A DNA stretch of 64,000 bases from Tetrahymena thermophila SB210 (GCF_000189635.1 NW_002476271.1:124001-188000), one strand, 5' to 3'. Shown: positions 40,327 through 52,430, counted from the stretch's first letter. A program made the numbers and translations. Notes: generated by a model from the letters alone, not told the origin.

Positions 40327-43300
40327 ATGAATTCAAATCTTACAATTACTAATGGGTAAATTTGCTCCCCTAATCTCACAGGCAACGAACTTATATTCAT
40401 TAAAAGACCAATAATTATCAAAAAGCCTACCAATACCAATAATAATTATAACAATATTTAATGTTAAACTAACACTAATGCTAATAATGCTATTCAAAAT
40501 AGGAGCATGATAAACACTTCAAATATTGAACAAAACTATGGATAATCTGCACAAGATAATTTACTAACACCTTAATAAAAACAAGCAAATTAATTTTTAA
40601 CTGATTAAAATAAATCGAAGCACGCTAAATACCCAAGAGAGTCTAGTCTTCATTCTTCAGGCTAATAGCGAAAGTCATTTGTTATGGTAACTGAAAAAAT
40701 TTCAGTAAATTAATACAAATTTTCATAGATAGTTTTTATTCAATTTTGAAATAAATAATTAACAGGGAGTAGAAAATAAAGAAATGCTGAATGGAGAATC
40801 TCAACTGTAATATTCTCAGGTCTATAATGTTCAAGCTCATAAAAATATTTAGAAATAGATCATTTCTCAAAGATATTTAATTAATAATGTTACGCTCAGC
40901 AATAATGTTTTGGACGCTAATTTATTAATCAAGCGACCTCCTTCTGCGAGTTTAAATTAAAAAAATAAACACTAAATTACTGTGTTTTAATAGCAGCAGC
41001 TATCGTTTTTAAGCAGCTAACAGTAGAATTTATCTAATGGACTTAATAAAAAACTAACTATAAACAATATTTAATCAGCATCAGGGCATTAAAGTTAGAA
41101 TTAAAAGGGGAATTAAATATCATACAAGTAAAAATAAAAAATTAGTAATTTCTTATTAATACTGTTGTTTCTTTTTAATAAAAAAATATTTACAGATTTA
41201 ACAAATTTTTAACACTAAAATTATGTTTTTACAAAAAAGCTAACGACAACTTTAGAAAAGATAAAAATGAAAATAATTTTAACAAAAAAGAAGATATCCC
41301 ATCATATTTTATGGATAACTATAATGATGTTAGGCAAGTAGTGTTTTACAAAGACAACAACCCAAGCTACACTTAGAGGCTATTGAAAGAAAAGAACGAA
41401 TAACAGATAGTAGTAAGTTCAAAAACACAAGATGCATATTAGAGTTCAAGAAATTAAAATAAATATCTCAGCAATTCGACTCTTAGAAAAAAAGACCCTA
41501 ACCTTCTTAGGGAATCTGATGAATTCTAAATGTAAAAAAATTTCCAAGTAAATTATTAGTCAATTGAAAAACCTTCGATTCTGAACAAAACGCAATTAAC
41601 AAATTCTTATTTCATTGATTCATCAGTTATTAAATCACCTTTAATGAGTTCATAGAAGAGTAAACAAAACTTAACTACCAGTTCAAAACAAATTAAAACA
41701 TATTAACTTGACAAGCTAATGACTAATACAAATCATAAAAACTAATTCTAACAAAATAGCTTATCTCCTTATCTCTAACCTAATAATATTGTCAAGAATT
41801 ACGAGACTAACCAAAAGAATTCTAATTCAAATTCTCCTAAAAATTCTAACCGTCTGAGGTATTTAGATGATTCTAATGTCCATGATGAAAGAGACGATTA
41901 GAGTTTGTAATTATAAAATTCCTACATAGAAATATTCTCCAGTGATCTTTCCAAATTTAAACAAATTGCTACTAAATTAGAACAGTCTTAGCACCCAATA
42001 AACGAATAAGAGCACTAAGAAAAATCAAGAAATTCATCAGATTCTCTTGATTCTTCAAGAAAAAATCAATAGAGAAAGCATGCTTTAGCGGTAAGCAACA
42101 TGCAAATGAATAATGAATAGAAAAAAAATTAATCAGCTTAAAATTAGAAGTAAAAATAATCTAAACAAAATAAAATTCATGAATTTTAAAAAGAAGCTAA
42201 AATTGTAATATAAGAACCACCTAATAAAGTTTTAAGTTAAAATTAAGAGCACAGAATCTCACAGTTAAGACATAAGCTGCTTGAAGCTAATGAAAAAGCA
42301 TTGGCTAGAAAAATATTAGTAAAAAAAAGGTCAATTGCCAAACAAAAATCGACAAATCTATGCTCAGTAGATGACAAAAACTGCTCTGATTAAGAAGAGA
42401 ATTAGCAAAAACTTGAATGTGAATAACCTAAAAAAACTACAAAAAGTATAAATAAATAAAATAGAATCACTAAAAAAGGTTCTTTAAAGAAATAAGACTC
42501 AAATATTATCAGCAGCACATCTTAAGTAGAGTTATCTCATGTAAAATCTTTAAAAGTAGACAATGAAATTGAAGCTCCTCAGCAAAAGAGGAAATTTTCT
42601 GAAAATAGAGGAACCTCGTAAAAAAGACCCCCACTACCTCTATCAACAAATACAAAAAAACAAAAAGAAGGATTTGAAGAAGAAGATGACGATTTTCCCT
42701 CTTTATCAAATCTCTCTGAAATAGAAAATTAATACGACAATTTAGAATTTGAAGATTAAGAAGAAGATGAAAACCAAAACGACTAAGATTAAAATCAAGA
42801 AAAGACCATTTCAAATTCAATGCATTCTTCAAATAAAGATTAGGTTGGTTCTGCTACTGAATTAGCAGCTAAAAAACAAATTATAATAAACAAACCTTTG
42901 CCTGTTGTCACCTTATTAAAATCAGTTTACGAAGGAAGGTATTATTTAATTTACATGAATTTATCAAATTTCAAAACAATATTTTTTTATAGACCAAGCA
43001 CTATTTTTTTCGAATATCCTGATTGCTGCTTTAAGAAAAGAGAATAAGGTAATCGTACGTATATTGCAAATCCGAAAGAAGTAAAGAAATGGAATTTGAC
43101 ATATAGAATGAATGACTGTAATCGTCCATACTAATGTGTAACAAAGAGTTTTGAAGCAGGAGGATTTGTAGAAACATTATCAAATACATAATGGAATGGG
43201 TATTGGGCAAGCAACAGAATCAGCTTCATTAAAAAACTAAATAGCTTTTAGAAAACGAATCACTTTGCAGGATGCTGGAATTTAGGAAGAAAAGATTAGC

Positions 43301-44703
43301 TTTGGATGAGAGTTTCAAAATAAAAGAGAAAATTCAATGAGGACTATGATTTTATACCAAGGACTATGCTGCTTGGTTAGGAGTGGGATAGATTTAACAC
43401 GCTTTTAGAAGATAATCCTGAAACTCTATGGATAGTCAAGCCAGTAGCTTCTTGTTGTGGCAAAGGAGTGCATGTTGTTCAAAAAAAATGCAATATTGCC
43501 AAGAGAAAACGTAAACACTATTTAGCTAGTGAATATATTTCAAATCCTCATTTGATAAATGATACTAAATATGATTTAAGAATATATGTCTTGGTGACTT
43601 CTTATGATCCGCTTCGTATTTATATGTTTGAAGATGGTTTAGTGAGATTTGCCACAGAAAAATATAATTTAACTTAGAATGGACATTAAAGATAAAGATT
43701 TATGCATTTAACTAATTATAGTGTGAATAAAAAGAGCGAAAATTTTGTTAAAAATAATGATGTGAACGACTCTGGTTAGGGTTCTAAATGGTCTCTAAAA
43801 TCTTGGAAGGAATATCTTATTTAAACAATAGGATTAGAAGCTAAAGAGTAGTTGCTAAAAAAAATGGAAGATGTAATAATTAAAACATGTATCGCAGTAG
43901 AACCTTATATGAATGATAGTTCGAGCAAGACAGCTTAACACAGAAATAATTGCTTCGAATTATATGGTTTTGACATTTTAATAGACAATACTCTAAAGCC
44001 TTGGCTTTTGGAAGTTAATGTATGTCCATCACTTAGTAGTTCCTCACCATTAGATAGAAAAATTAAGACAAGTCTTATAAGCGATATTTTCAATACATTA
44101 GGCTTTATACCTTATGATAAAAAGAAGCTCTCTCAGGAAAAAAAATTTAGCAACAGAAATTAAAAAAAAAAGAAAACGAGATATTCTGTAAATATGAATA
44201 AAGTAATAAAAGAAGAATAAGAATAGGATAATGTCAACGAGTTATTGTCGCCAAGAATTTTATCTAATTTAAATACTACTAACACAAACATTTAATAAAA
44301 TGTTTAAAATAGTCTGACTATTTCTACCTCTGCAGTCAGCAATCAGACAACAATAACAAGCGGGTTTAATTTTAACGCATCTGCATCATAAACAAACATT
44401 AATATTGAAGATAAAAAGAACTTCTCTAAAAATATAAAAGACATTGTTGATTTGAATGAAAACAATTGTTTCTAAAAGTTATCTTATGATGACTGGGAAA
44501 TTCTTTTTGAAAGTGATGAAGAAAAGTACAGGTGTGGCGAATTTAAAAGAATATTTCCTTCAAGTGATCTTAATTTGGTTGATTACTATAGCTAATTTTT
44601 TTTATTCCCTAGATATAATAATATTATGCTTTGGAATTATCTCAAATGCAGTATCAACATGCTGGAATATGTATGTCCAAAATCTACTACTATAAAGTGT
44701 TGA
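40327..44703 (+). CDS. Tubulin tyrosine ligase-like (TTLL) polyglutamylase-type enzyme
   Basis: Likely ATP-dependent ligase adding glutamate (or glycine) to tubulin tails on ciliary or cortical microtubules. Exons: 40327-40704, 40766-41127, 41196-42938 and 42993-44703, in phase, 1397 residues. Residues 1-800 are a Gln/Asn/Ser/Lys-rich region with no fold seen, ending in an acidic stretch ([18 protein letters not shown]). The TTL domain lies at about 828-1210: [14 protein letters not shown], then [17 protein letters not shown] (ATP-binding Lys and Gly loop), [30 protein letters not shown] and [18 protein letters not shown] (metal-binding Glu and Asn). These motifs resemble the TTLL4/5 group. 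All key residues are visible, so it looks active. The start at 40327 is chosen because the ATG at 40352 is in another frame and reaches TGA quickly. Confidence 0.92.
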
Positions 44704-45297
44704 AATATAATTTATTATATACTTTCAAAAGCTAGAAAAAAAGAGATTATCATATATAAAAATACTTATATTTATTTAGAGTCTTTGGTTAAATTTATGA
44801 GTAAATTCAAAATTTATATATATTTATTTTATATTAATTTACAATAAAAAAAGAATTTAAGATTTAAAAATTATTTAAAACTATTATTACAAACTTTTAT
44901 CTATTTTGATTATTTAAAAAAAATTAAAAACTAATATTTAAACAAAATTTATACCAAAATAAGCAATGAAAATTTAAAAAAGATTTTTCTTCAACTTAAA
45001 ATAATTCAAATACATAATAAAATAAGCATTTCTTTTAATCTTAACTTTTTTTTTGAATTAAATACCTTAAACATTATAACTTGTAAATTATAGAAAATAT
45101 AATAAAAAATTCAGTGGTTTTAAAGTTAATTGTAATTAAAAAAATAATTTTTTTAAAATAAAATAATCTATGAATATGAAAAATTACTGAGATAGTAAAT
45201 TAGTATTGAAATATAGAATATTAAATTTTATACTGATACAACCACTATCAATCAGACTTGATAACTTATCATAACTATTCTACTAAATAAATTATAT
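44704..45297. other. AT-rich convergent spacer
   Basis: Lies between the 3' ends of the TTLL gene (+) and the membrane-protein gene (-), so it should hold both 3' UTRs and poly(A) sites. Nothing else seen. Confidence 0.5.
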
Positions 45298-46794
45298 TCA
45301 TTCGTAAAAATCATAAAGAACTATGGCTGGATTTAGAGGTATATACTCCTTTTAATATTTATCATATATTATTTTTCTGAAAATTATTTATTTTATATGA
45401 GTTTAAATAAAATCTTTTTATAATTTGTAAAACCTATTTAAATGCATAATCATATCTTAATTTACGCTATTGGAGAAGATTATTTCAATGAAAGCATTAT
45501 TATTAACTAAAATTTTAGAAAATTATAAGAAATCTTGAAAACTCATTTAATAATTAAATTTAATCTGTTAGATATTACAATTAATTGAATTAGCTTCTAT
45601 AACTTCTTCGAATTCAGAAATATCTATTCTACTTAAAAATTAAACTTTCTAATACTTTGTTGAATCTATAAATTGTCTATAACTCTCTTAATAATATCCA
45701 GGTCTAATAATTTGCACATTACTGAAACAAGATAAAATAAGTTTTAGAGATATTGCTCCTTCATTTTTGGCCTTGATAAATCTCAAGTATTTAAATTTGT
45801 CTTTATTTTCTGTTAAAAGATAGGAATCATTTATTTCATTTAATTCAAAATATTCTGGTCCATTGAAGATTGGAACTACAATATACTTTAAAAACAATTT
45901 TATCTAAAGAAACAAGTCTATCACAATTAGTAATAAGTAGATCCAAAGATAATTACTAAACCCAAAAATATTTTTATAAGGTTATAAAGCTAAGAGATTA
46001 AAATAAATATATATTTTTTAAATAAGATGAACAACTATTATTAGATTGCTATAATTAATTTAAGTTTATTCTTTCTATTTATATAATTCATCACTGATTT
46101 CTCTTTGGTCTATTGATATATGACTTATTACTATTAAAGTAATACATATATAGTATTCTCTTATAATTCTACTGTAATTTTCTATTTTATTAAGGTATTT
46201 AATTTGAGCTATTATAACTTAAAGCATGCTAAAAACTAAATAATAAATAAAAATATTTTAAATTTCAGAGATTTTAATACAGCAGATTATTATGAATAAT
46301 AATCTAAACCAGTTTTAAAAGTAGTAATTAGCCATTTTATCTCTAAACAAATAATCTTAAAAAACTCCTGGTTCAATGTACAAATTGTAAAGATCAGTCG
46401 TTTAAATTTCACATGTTGTCAAAATACTAAAAAACAGAGGAAGAAGTATCTATAAAATTGTTTATAAATTTTATATATCAGGTAAATTAAGAACTAGGCT
46501 TATCTAAATCATAAGCATAAAGTAATTAATTATTGATTTTATATGAATAAGATCTTTGTGACTTATATTACCATAAATTAAATATCTTTTATTAATATTA
46601 AATATTGGCTCTTCTAATGAAAATATCAAACATAAAATAACTTTAGAACGATCGTTTTGCTTATATTTATTTACATTAAGTGAAAATATTATAATTGCTT
46701 TTCTTAAGAGGTAGACAATTAAAAAGCACATAATTGGCTTAAATTAGCTTTCATTTAAGATTGACTTTTTATGAAAATTTATTTAATTATTCAT
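45298..46794 (-). CDS. Multi-pass membrane protein A, tandem paralogue pair (unknown family)
   Basis: I do not recognise this family. A single uninterrupted frame of 499 codons runs from ATG 46794 (MNNQINFHKKS) to TGA 45300-45298. Reading TAA/TAG as Gln gives 498 residues. The N-terminal 330 residues hold about six to seven hydrophobic segments, including IQNLQTILQILLPLFFSILT, NWFRLLFIIICCIKIS, NIFIYYLVFSMLQVIIAQ, YYICITLIVISHIS and LWIYLLLIVIDLF. The C-terminal part is soluble and charged, beginning at the motif PIFNGPEYFEL and ending NPAIVLYDFYE. The paralogue at 47689-48870 shares the same layout, the FxGPEY motif and the NPxxVxYDxY end, which shows both are real. No intron. A plasma or organelle membrane role is inferred only from topology. 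Confidence 0.75.
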
Positions 46795-47688
46795 ATTTAA
46801 TAATTTTAAAAATATTTACATACTTCTATTATATTATATAAATTCCATTGTTAAAGCATAGAACTTATTTTTAAGCTATAGTAAAATATCTTTTCCCTAA
46901 ATGCTTTTGATCTTTGATAATCCATGTTTTTCATCGAATTAAATCTTTATATTATTCTGATATTATTTAAAAAAGTTAGTAATTATTCTTATTTTAATCA
47001 AAATTTTATTTTCTACTAATTATTCAAAATAATTAAATTATTAACAATATATTTCTGATAACTTATGATTGCTTAGAAATTTAAATCAATTATCTAAAAA
47101 TATGCATGCCCATATGTATTTTAATTTTAAAAGTTTTTTATTTAGGTTGTAATGTATTAAATTAATAAAATATTTTTCTTTAATATGTTTTTTATCAATA
47201 GAAATACTGAAAGTAAGTTCTCATCAATTAAGTAAGTTTAATTTTATCTAAAAATAATTTTTATTATATGTAAGATCGCCGATACCATATTTTTGAGAGT
47301 TTCTGATGATTACTTAAAAAAAAAATTCTACATACTAACTATTTATTTTAATAAAATATTATTTAACCTATCTAAAATTAAAAAGTCATTTTACTCTATA
47401 TTTTCTATTTTGTTTTTAATATTACACTATGTTTTTTGTCAAAATTATGATAAGTTAAAACCATAAAGTAGTTGATTACTACTATTATTTATAGAAGACC
47501 TTTGTAGGTTAAATTATAATGAATAGAAGATTGATTTTTATGTGAATATTAATTTTTTAAAGATATTTTAAATAAAGTACATGAAAAATTATTTTTTGTA
47601 ATTAGAATTCTTATATTTTAAGTTGTCAAAAATTTTATTTAAAAGAAGTTCTTAATAAAATGAATTTTAATAAGAATAAAATTTTTTT
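46795..47688. other. AT-rich spacer between tandem paralogues
   Basis: Presumed promoter of gene A and 3' UTR of gene B. I saw no third copy of the FxGPEY motif and no conserved block shared with the region upstream of gene B. Confidence 0.45.
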
Positions 47689-48870
47689 TCAGTCATACAA
47701 ATCATAAATTACAAATTTAGGATTAACTAATAAAAATGGACAGATATTGCTATAAAATGCTTTTATAAAATAAATAATTCTTAAAAACTAGATTTTATAA
47801 AACTTGTTAATTTTGTAAATTTATTATTGTAAGTTTTAGTTTAGAAAGTCGCTTTAGTAATGTATTTAAATAATTATATTTTAATTTAAAAATATTTTGA
47901 TTATTTATATAACTATTTTAAAATCAATTCTATTGAGCATGTCTATTTATTCAATAAAAATATTGAGATCTTCAGATTCAGCTAATTATTGAAAATGAGA
48001 AATATCAAAATTTCTATTCAGATATACTTTCTAAGATTTTTAATTCTTTTAAATGAAAATTCTTTCTTCAAAATTGATAAAATTTTGAAGAATCTGTGAT
48101 TATTAAAATAAACAAAGTAAAATAATTATATTGATAGGTGTTAACTTATAGTTTCCAATATATTTTAAATTCTTTAAATTTCTTTAGTTTTCTATCAAAT
48201 ATTCTTCTTCTTAGTTATTTGTTATTAGATAATACTCAGGACCATGGAAATATGTTTATAATATAAATCGATTGAATATGTTTATTTAAAATGAAATATC
48301 TATTAAAAAAACTACCAGAAAAATAGCTTAATAAAATTCTAATTGATTTTAATTTAAAATTATCATTAAAAAAACTATGAAAACATATGCTTTTAGGATA
48401 GTTTGAGCTATTATTTACCAATCATAAAATGAGAAATCTTTATTTAGGTTCTTCTAATAAAATTTATAAGTATATCCTATTCTTAAATCGAAGTTTATAT
48501 TAGATGCTAAGTTTAAAAAAATAAAAAAAGCACTGTCCAAATCACTGTTTTATGAATTCGATTACCAAATTTTGTATTTTAAGATCAATAAAAAAATAAA
48601 TAGCTAAATCAAGTAGCCAGAGAGAAAATAACTTTTTTATAAGCAAATCATATAAGAAATCAAGTGAATATTTAATCTTAGCCAATGAATCAATATCTAT
48701 TAAATATCTTTGCTTCTGAATTAAAAGTAATCAAACTATTCAAAAAGTTTAAATTAGTAGCTTTTTTGATTTTCTGTATAAATTTAAATTTTAATCATTT
48801 AAAAAGTAGCAAGTAAAGATGGTATGCAATTCTATAATATTATTTATTAATATTGGTTAGTACTATTCAT
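47689..48870 (-). CDS. Multi-pass membrane protein B, tandem paralogue pair (unknown family)
   Basis: Paralogue of the gene at 45298-46794, in the same orientation. One frame of 394 codons from ATG 48870 (MNSTNQYQQ) to TGA 47691-47689, no intron, 393 residues. About four hydrophobic segments are seen: SGYLIQLFIFLLILK, SAFFIFLNLASN, AYVFIVFLMIIL and AIFLVVFLIDISF. They are followed by the motif TYFHGPEYYLI, a charged C-terminal region and the end NPKFVIYDLYD. Compared with A it lacks roughly one hundred residues between the shared RSKD/HKD-like and GPEY motifs, apparently two hydrophobic segments. No catalytic motif found. Divergence between the two is high, so the duplication is old. Standard-code ORFs in this region are off-frame shadows. 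Confidence 0.7.
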
Positions 48871-49506
48871 TGTTAAAAATATAATTTAGTTAAAATAGAT
48901 TAGCCAATTCAGAAATACTTTAGCATTAATTGCTTATATAAAGTAAGATTTTAAAAATTAAAATTATGAGCTTTGAGCTAAGGAAAACATAAATTCTTCA
49001 AAGGAAAGAAGAAGACTAACAATTAGAATGACCCTATGCTTTATATTTATCATTTATAAATCATTCCAACATAAAACCAAAATAAGAAATTTTCTGCCTG
49101 AGTAAAGAAAGATTAAAGTTAACAGCTTTTAATTAAAACCAATTTCGCCCATCTTCATTTTTATAAAATAATAATTATTTATATTCATTCAAAAGAAATA
49201 ATACATTTAGCAAGCTGTAAGTGCTCCAAAAGATAAAAATAGTTTATAACTTAGCTAAGACATATATAAATATAAGCATTAATTATAGCTTTATTAACAC
49301 TTTAGAGGTATCTTAAAAAATGACTTTTGTTTTCTTATCTTATAATTAATTATCTTTCTGAAATCAAGACAGACTAAATTTTTCTACAAATAACTTTTAT
49401 ACTTTTTGACCCAAAAATTATTCAAATTTATAATAATATTATCTAAAAATAATTAAAAATAAATAATAGTGGAATATTATTATTTATAAAATCAATTTAG
49501 TAAAAA
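48871..49506. other. AT-rich spacer upstream of the 5S cluster
   Basis: Presumed promoter of membrane protein B. Around 48966-49140 (+) the sequence becomes less AT-rich and reads as a Lys/Asn-rich stretch (HKFFKGKKKTNNQNDPMLY) ending at TGA, possibly a small exon or a decayed one. I could not build a start and splice partner with confidence. Confidence 0.4.
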
Positions 49507-49626
49507 AGGTTATCGACACTGGGACTTCCCAAGCGGTCCCCCACCTTAGTACTAACCCAGCCTTAAGGCGCTTAACTTCGGAGTTCGAATGGGATCCGGT
49601 GTTTTCACCTTAGTATGGCCGATAAC
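49507..49626 (-). rRNA. 5S ribosomal RNA, copy 1
   Basis: The RNA strand begins GTTATCGGCCATACTAAGG at 49626 and ends GTGTCGATAACC followed by a T run (a Pol III terminator) at about 49507. The two ends pair as the 5S acceptor stem (GTTATCG with CGATAAC). Internal blocks GGATCCCATTCGAACTCCG and AAGCGCCTTAAGGCTGGG match eukaryotic 5S loop A-to-C and the internal control region. Length 119-120 bases, as expected. From memory, the Tetrahymena thermophila 5S has GTTGTCGG at the start, so the fourth position and its partner differ here as a compensated pair. Confidence 0.97.
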
Positions 49627-49747
49627 AAAATGTATTGATATAAATTTGGATATATATATCAGCCTTTGTCTTAAATAAAATCATAATTAAAAAAATGAAG
49701 AAAAAAAATAGATTTTTTTTTTTGTTTTAAAAATAATTAAAATAAAA

Positions 49748-49867
49748 AGGTTATCGACACTGGGACTTCCCAAGCGGTCCCCCACCTTAGTACTAACCCA
49801 GCCTTAAGGCGCTTAACTTCGGAGTTCGAATGGGATCCGGTGTTTTCACCTTAGTATGGCCGATAAC
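49748..49867 (-). rRNA. 5S ribosomal RNA, copy 2
   Basis: Identical to copy 1 over the whole gene by direct reading, and starts 241 bases further along. The flanking spacer (AATGTATTxATATAAATTTGG) is also nearly shared with copy 1, which points to recent homogenisation or duplication. Confidence 0.97.
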
Positions 49868-50004
49868 AAAATGTATTTATATAAATTTGGATATATATAT
49901 AAGTAGTCTTTTGTCTAGAAAAACATGATAATTAAATAAAATGAAGAAAAAAAAGATTTATTTATTATTTTTGTTTTCTTACTAAAAAAATAACTAAAGT
50001 AAAA

Positions 50005-50124
50005 AGGTTATCGACACTGGGACTTCCCAAGCGGTCCCCCACCTTAGTACTAACCCAGCCTTAAGGCGCTTAACTTCGGAGTTCGAATGGGATCCGGTGT
50101 TTTCACCTTAGTATGGCCGATAAA
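50005..50124 (-). rRNA. 5S ribosomal RNA, copy 3 (5'-end variant)
   Basis: Same sequence as the other copies except for the first transcribed base: the plus strand reads GATAAA instead of GATAAC, so the RNA would begin T/U rather than G. This breaks the first acceptor-stem pair. The rest, including the internal promoter region and the terminator T run, is intact, so it may still be transcribed with a slightly shifted start. Confidence 0.95.
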
Positions 50125-50262
50125 AAAATGTATTAAGATAAATTAAGATATATTTGCATCATTCTTTTGTCTTGAATAAAATGATAATAAAATATAATGA
50201 AATAAATAGATTTATTTATTTATTATTTTTGTTTTCTTGCTAAAAAAATAACTAAAGTAAAA

Positions 50263-50382
50263 AGGTTATCGACACTGGGACTTCCCAAGCGGTCCCCCAC
50301 CTTAGTACTAACCCAGCCTTAAGGCGCTTAACTTCGGAGTTCGAATGGGATCCGGTGTTTTCACCTTAGTATGGCCGATAAC
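50263..50382 (-). rRNA. 5S ribosomal RNA, copy 4
   Basis: Full-length copy with the standard 5' end (plus strand GATAAC at 50377-50382) and T-run terminator. Its 3' spacer, up to copy 3, resembles the spacer between copies 2 and 3. Confidence 0.97.
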
Positions 50383-50516
50383 AAAATATACTAAATTAAT
50401 TTGTTAAAATATGTATGAAGTCTTTAGTTTTGAATAAAATGATAATTAAATGAAAATAAATAAAATAATAGATTTTTTTTTAATTGCTATGTTTCTAAAA
50501 AATAATTAAAGTAAAA

Positions 50517-50636
50517 AGGTTATCGACACTGGGACTTCCCAAGCGGTCCCCCACCTTAGTACTAACCCAGCCTTAAGGCGCTTAACTTCGGAGTTCGAAT
50601 GGGATCCGGTGTTTTCACCTTAGTATGGCCGATAAC
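50517..50636 (-). rRNA. 5S ribosomal RNA, copy 5
   Basis: Full-length copy, identical in the gene body to copies 1, 2 and 4. It is the first in transcriptional orientation, and upstream of it (beyond 50637) the repeated spacer ends, so it marks the cluster boundary. Confidence 0.97.
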
Positions 50637-51005
50637 AAAATTAATAAATATGTATGTCTATTTATATTCCCCCTTTTTAAAATAATTTTTTAGAATTTAA
50701 TGAGTTCAGATTGATATACATGACTTATATCATCAGTTGAAAAAAAAGATTTTCATCTTATATAAATTGCTAAATATGAATTGATTTTATAGATATATTA
50801 AATTTGAATTTGAAAATTATATTTAATATAAAATGTATTACTTTGTCATCAAAAACAGAAAAATTATAATTTATTTAGATATTTAAATATAATTTAAGTA
50901 AAAAGTAAATCAAAATTTTAATGTTAATAAACACAATAGTTAGTAAAAACATAATATTTAAAAGTCTAAGAAATTTTAGTTTTTTATTGTTAAAAGTAAT
51001 AAATT
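50637..51005. other. AT-rich spacer
   Basis: Lies between the last 5S unit and the 3' end of the intronless hypothetical gene. No sixth 5S copy or fragment was seen. Confidence 0.5.
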
Positions 51006-52430
51006 TCATTTTTTTTAGATAAAATACTGCATTTCTAAAGTTGTAAGTGTCTACAATTTTAATATTTAATTTGCTTTTTATATTATTTACTTTTTCTGTT
51101 TATAGTCATCAAAAAATATTTCTGAAGTTGTTTAATAGCCTTAGTGTTATTATAAATATCCAGAATAATCTCTCAAAATTTAACACATTATCATAATATA
51201 AGGATTTTCTTTTATCTTATTTTGTACTCTTTAAGAGAGTTACTTTTCAAACTCTCCAAAGCCTTTCACTAACTTTTTAGTTTTTAATATATTTTGTAGT
51301 TTTTTTATTTATTTTTATATATATCTGCTAATAGATTGTTGCTTATGGGCTAGACTTGAAGGTACAGATATCACTGTAGATAAAACCTATCTTCTCTCTA
51401 AATTAATATCCTTTTGAGATTGAATGAGCAAAGGAATCCTGTTTTACAGATAAAATATCTCACTTTCTCTTCTATTGAATTCTATATTCTATCGATAGAG
51501 CAATTTCAAGTTAAAATTTTACTTCCCATTATAAAAACTAATATTATCTTCAATATCACTTAGAGACTAGTTAACTTTAAGAGAAAATAAAAAAGAGAGT
51601 TCTCTAACATGTTTAAGCTGTACGTTACAAATCAAAAGAATATTTTGTAAAGAATAAAATGAATCAATTTCTTGCTAATCTAAAACGCTAGTGATAACAA
51701 TCAGAAACGTTTTCTTTTTGTCTTTGAAAACTTCATTTTTAAAATAAATATAGGAGGGAGAAAAATCACACAAAATGATTTCATTTACCATAATTTAATC
51801 TTTTGTTTAGATAAATTAATTCTGAATCAAATTTCTATCTGATAATTCTAAAACATAGCTATCATTAAATGCTTGAAAATCATAAAAAGAGCTTTTGATA
51901 TTCACAAAATTCAGGTAAAATTTATCGCTTATAAACAAATCAATGCTCGATTTTAAGTAATTTTGATAAATAATTTCAATTATTTCAGAGAAATTTACAA
52001 GTTAATTGAGGCCTTAGTCAACTAATTTAATTTTTAGCTCTTTCATTTACTCGTAAATTAATTCCTCTCCTTCTTTAATAAAATTTATTTTCTCTTAGAC
52101 AGAAAAGGAGTCTCCTATTAAGCTAAAATCTCTAATAATTCTACACAAAAGGAATGCCTCAAATGTGTTATAATATTAAAATTTGGATTATACAACAGAA
52201 TTCCTAATGTACGATTTAAAAAATCCAACTCTTACATCTAAGAGATCGATGATTTTTTAAACATCATTCGTAAGTAAAGAATTCTCCCCAATAAATTAGA
52301 TGAAAGAATCGTTATGATTATTAATTAATTTAATTAAAATAGAAATGACTGGATCTATATAACAAGCTATTTCTGAATTAGATATGTCTCTTATTAAAAA
52401 TCTATTATTTTCCTTATAGAGAACACTCAT
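51006..52430 (-). CDS. Intronless hypothetical protein, 474 residues
   Basis: I do not recognise it. A single open frame of 475 codons runs from ATG 52430 (MSVLYKENNRFLIRDISNSE) to TGA 51008-51006; a run this long with balanced amino-acid use, well above the spacer GC, is unlikely by chance. The protein is rich in Ile, Leu, Phe, Asn and Lys, mostly alpha-helical in character, without clear membrane segments. The C-terminal third (IQKQIKKLQNILKTKKLVKG onwards) is basic and coiled-coil-like and ends in a Gln-rich stretch. No catalytic motif or signal peptide. It sits between the 5S cluster and the decarboxylase repeats, with no functional hint from the neighbours. Confidence 0.75.

Larger units (their letters stand above)
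49507..50636 (-). repeat. Tandem 5S rDNA array, five units
   Basis: Five 5S genes in one orientation with start-to-start distances of 241, 257, 258 and 254 bases. Gene bodies are essentially identical while the AT-rich spacers vary in length and sequence. Such small tandem groups dispersed in the genome fit what is known of Tetrahymena 5S genes. Confidence 0.95.

Noticed and set aside
40352-40540. ATG at 40352 (MGKFAPLIS) as start of the TTLL gene
   Set aside because: That frame reaches TGA after about 50 codons; the ATG at 40327 opens the frame that continues into the later exons.
48966-49140. Short Lys/Asn-rich coding-like stretch on the plus strand
   Set aside because: A two-exon model can be forced with a 44-base intron, but no convincing start codon or homology supports it.
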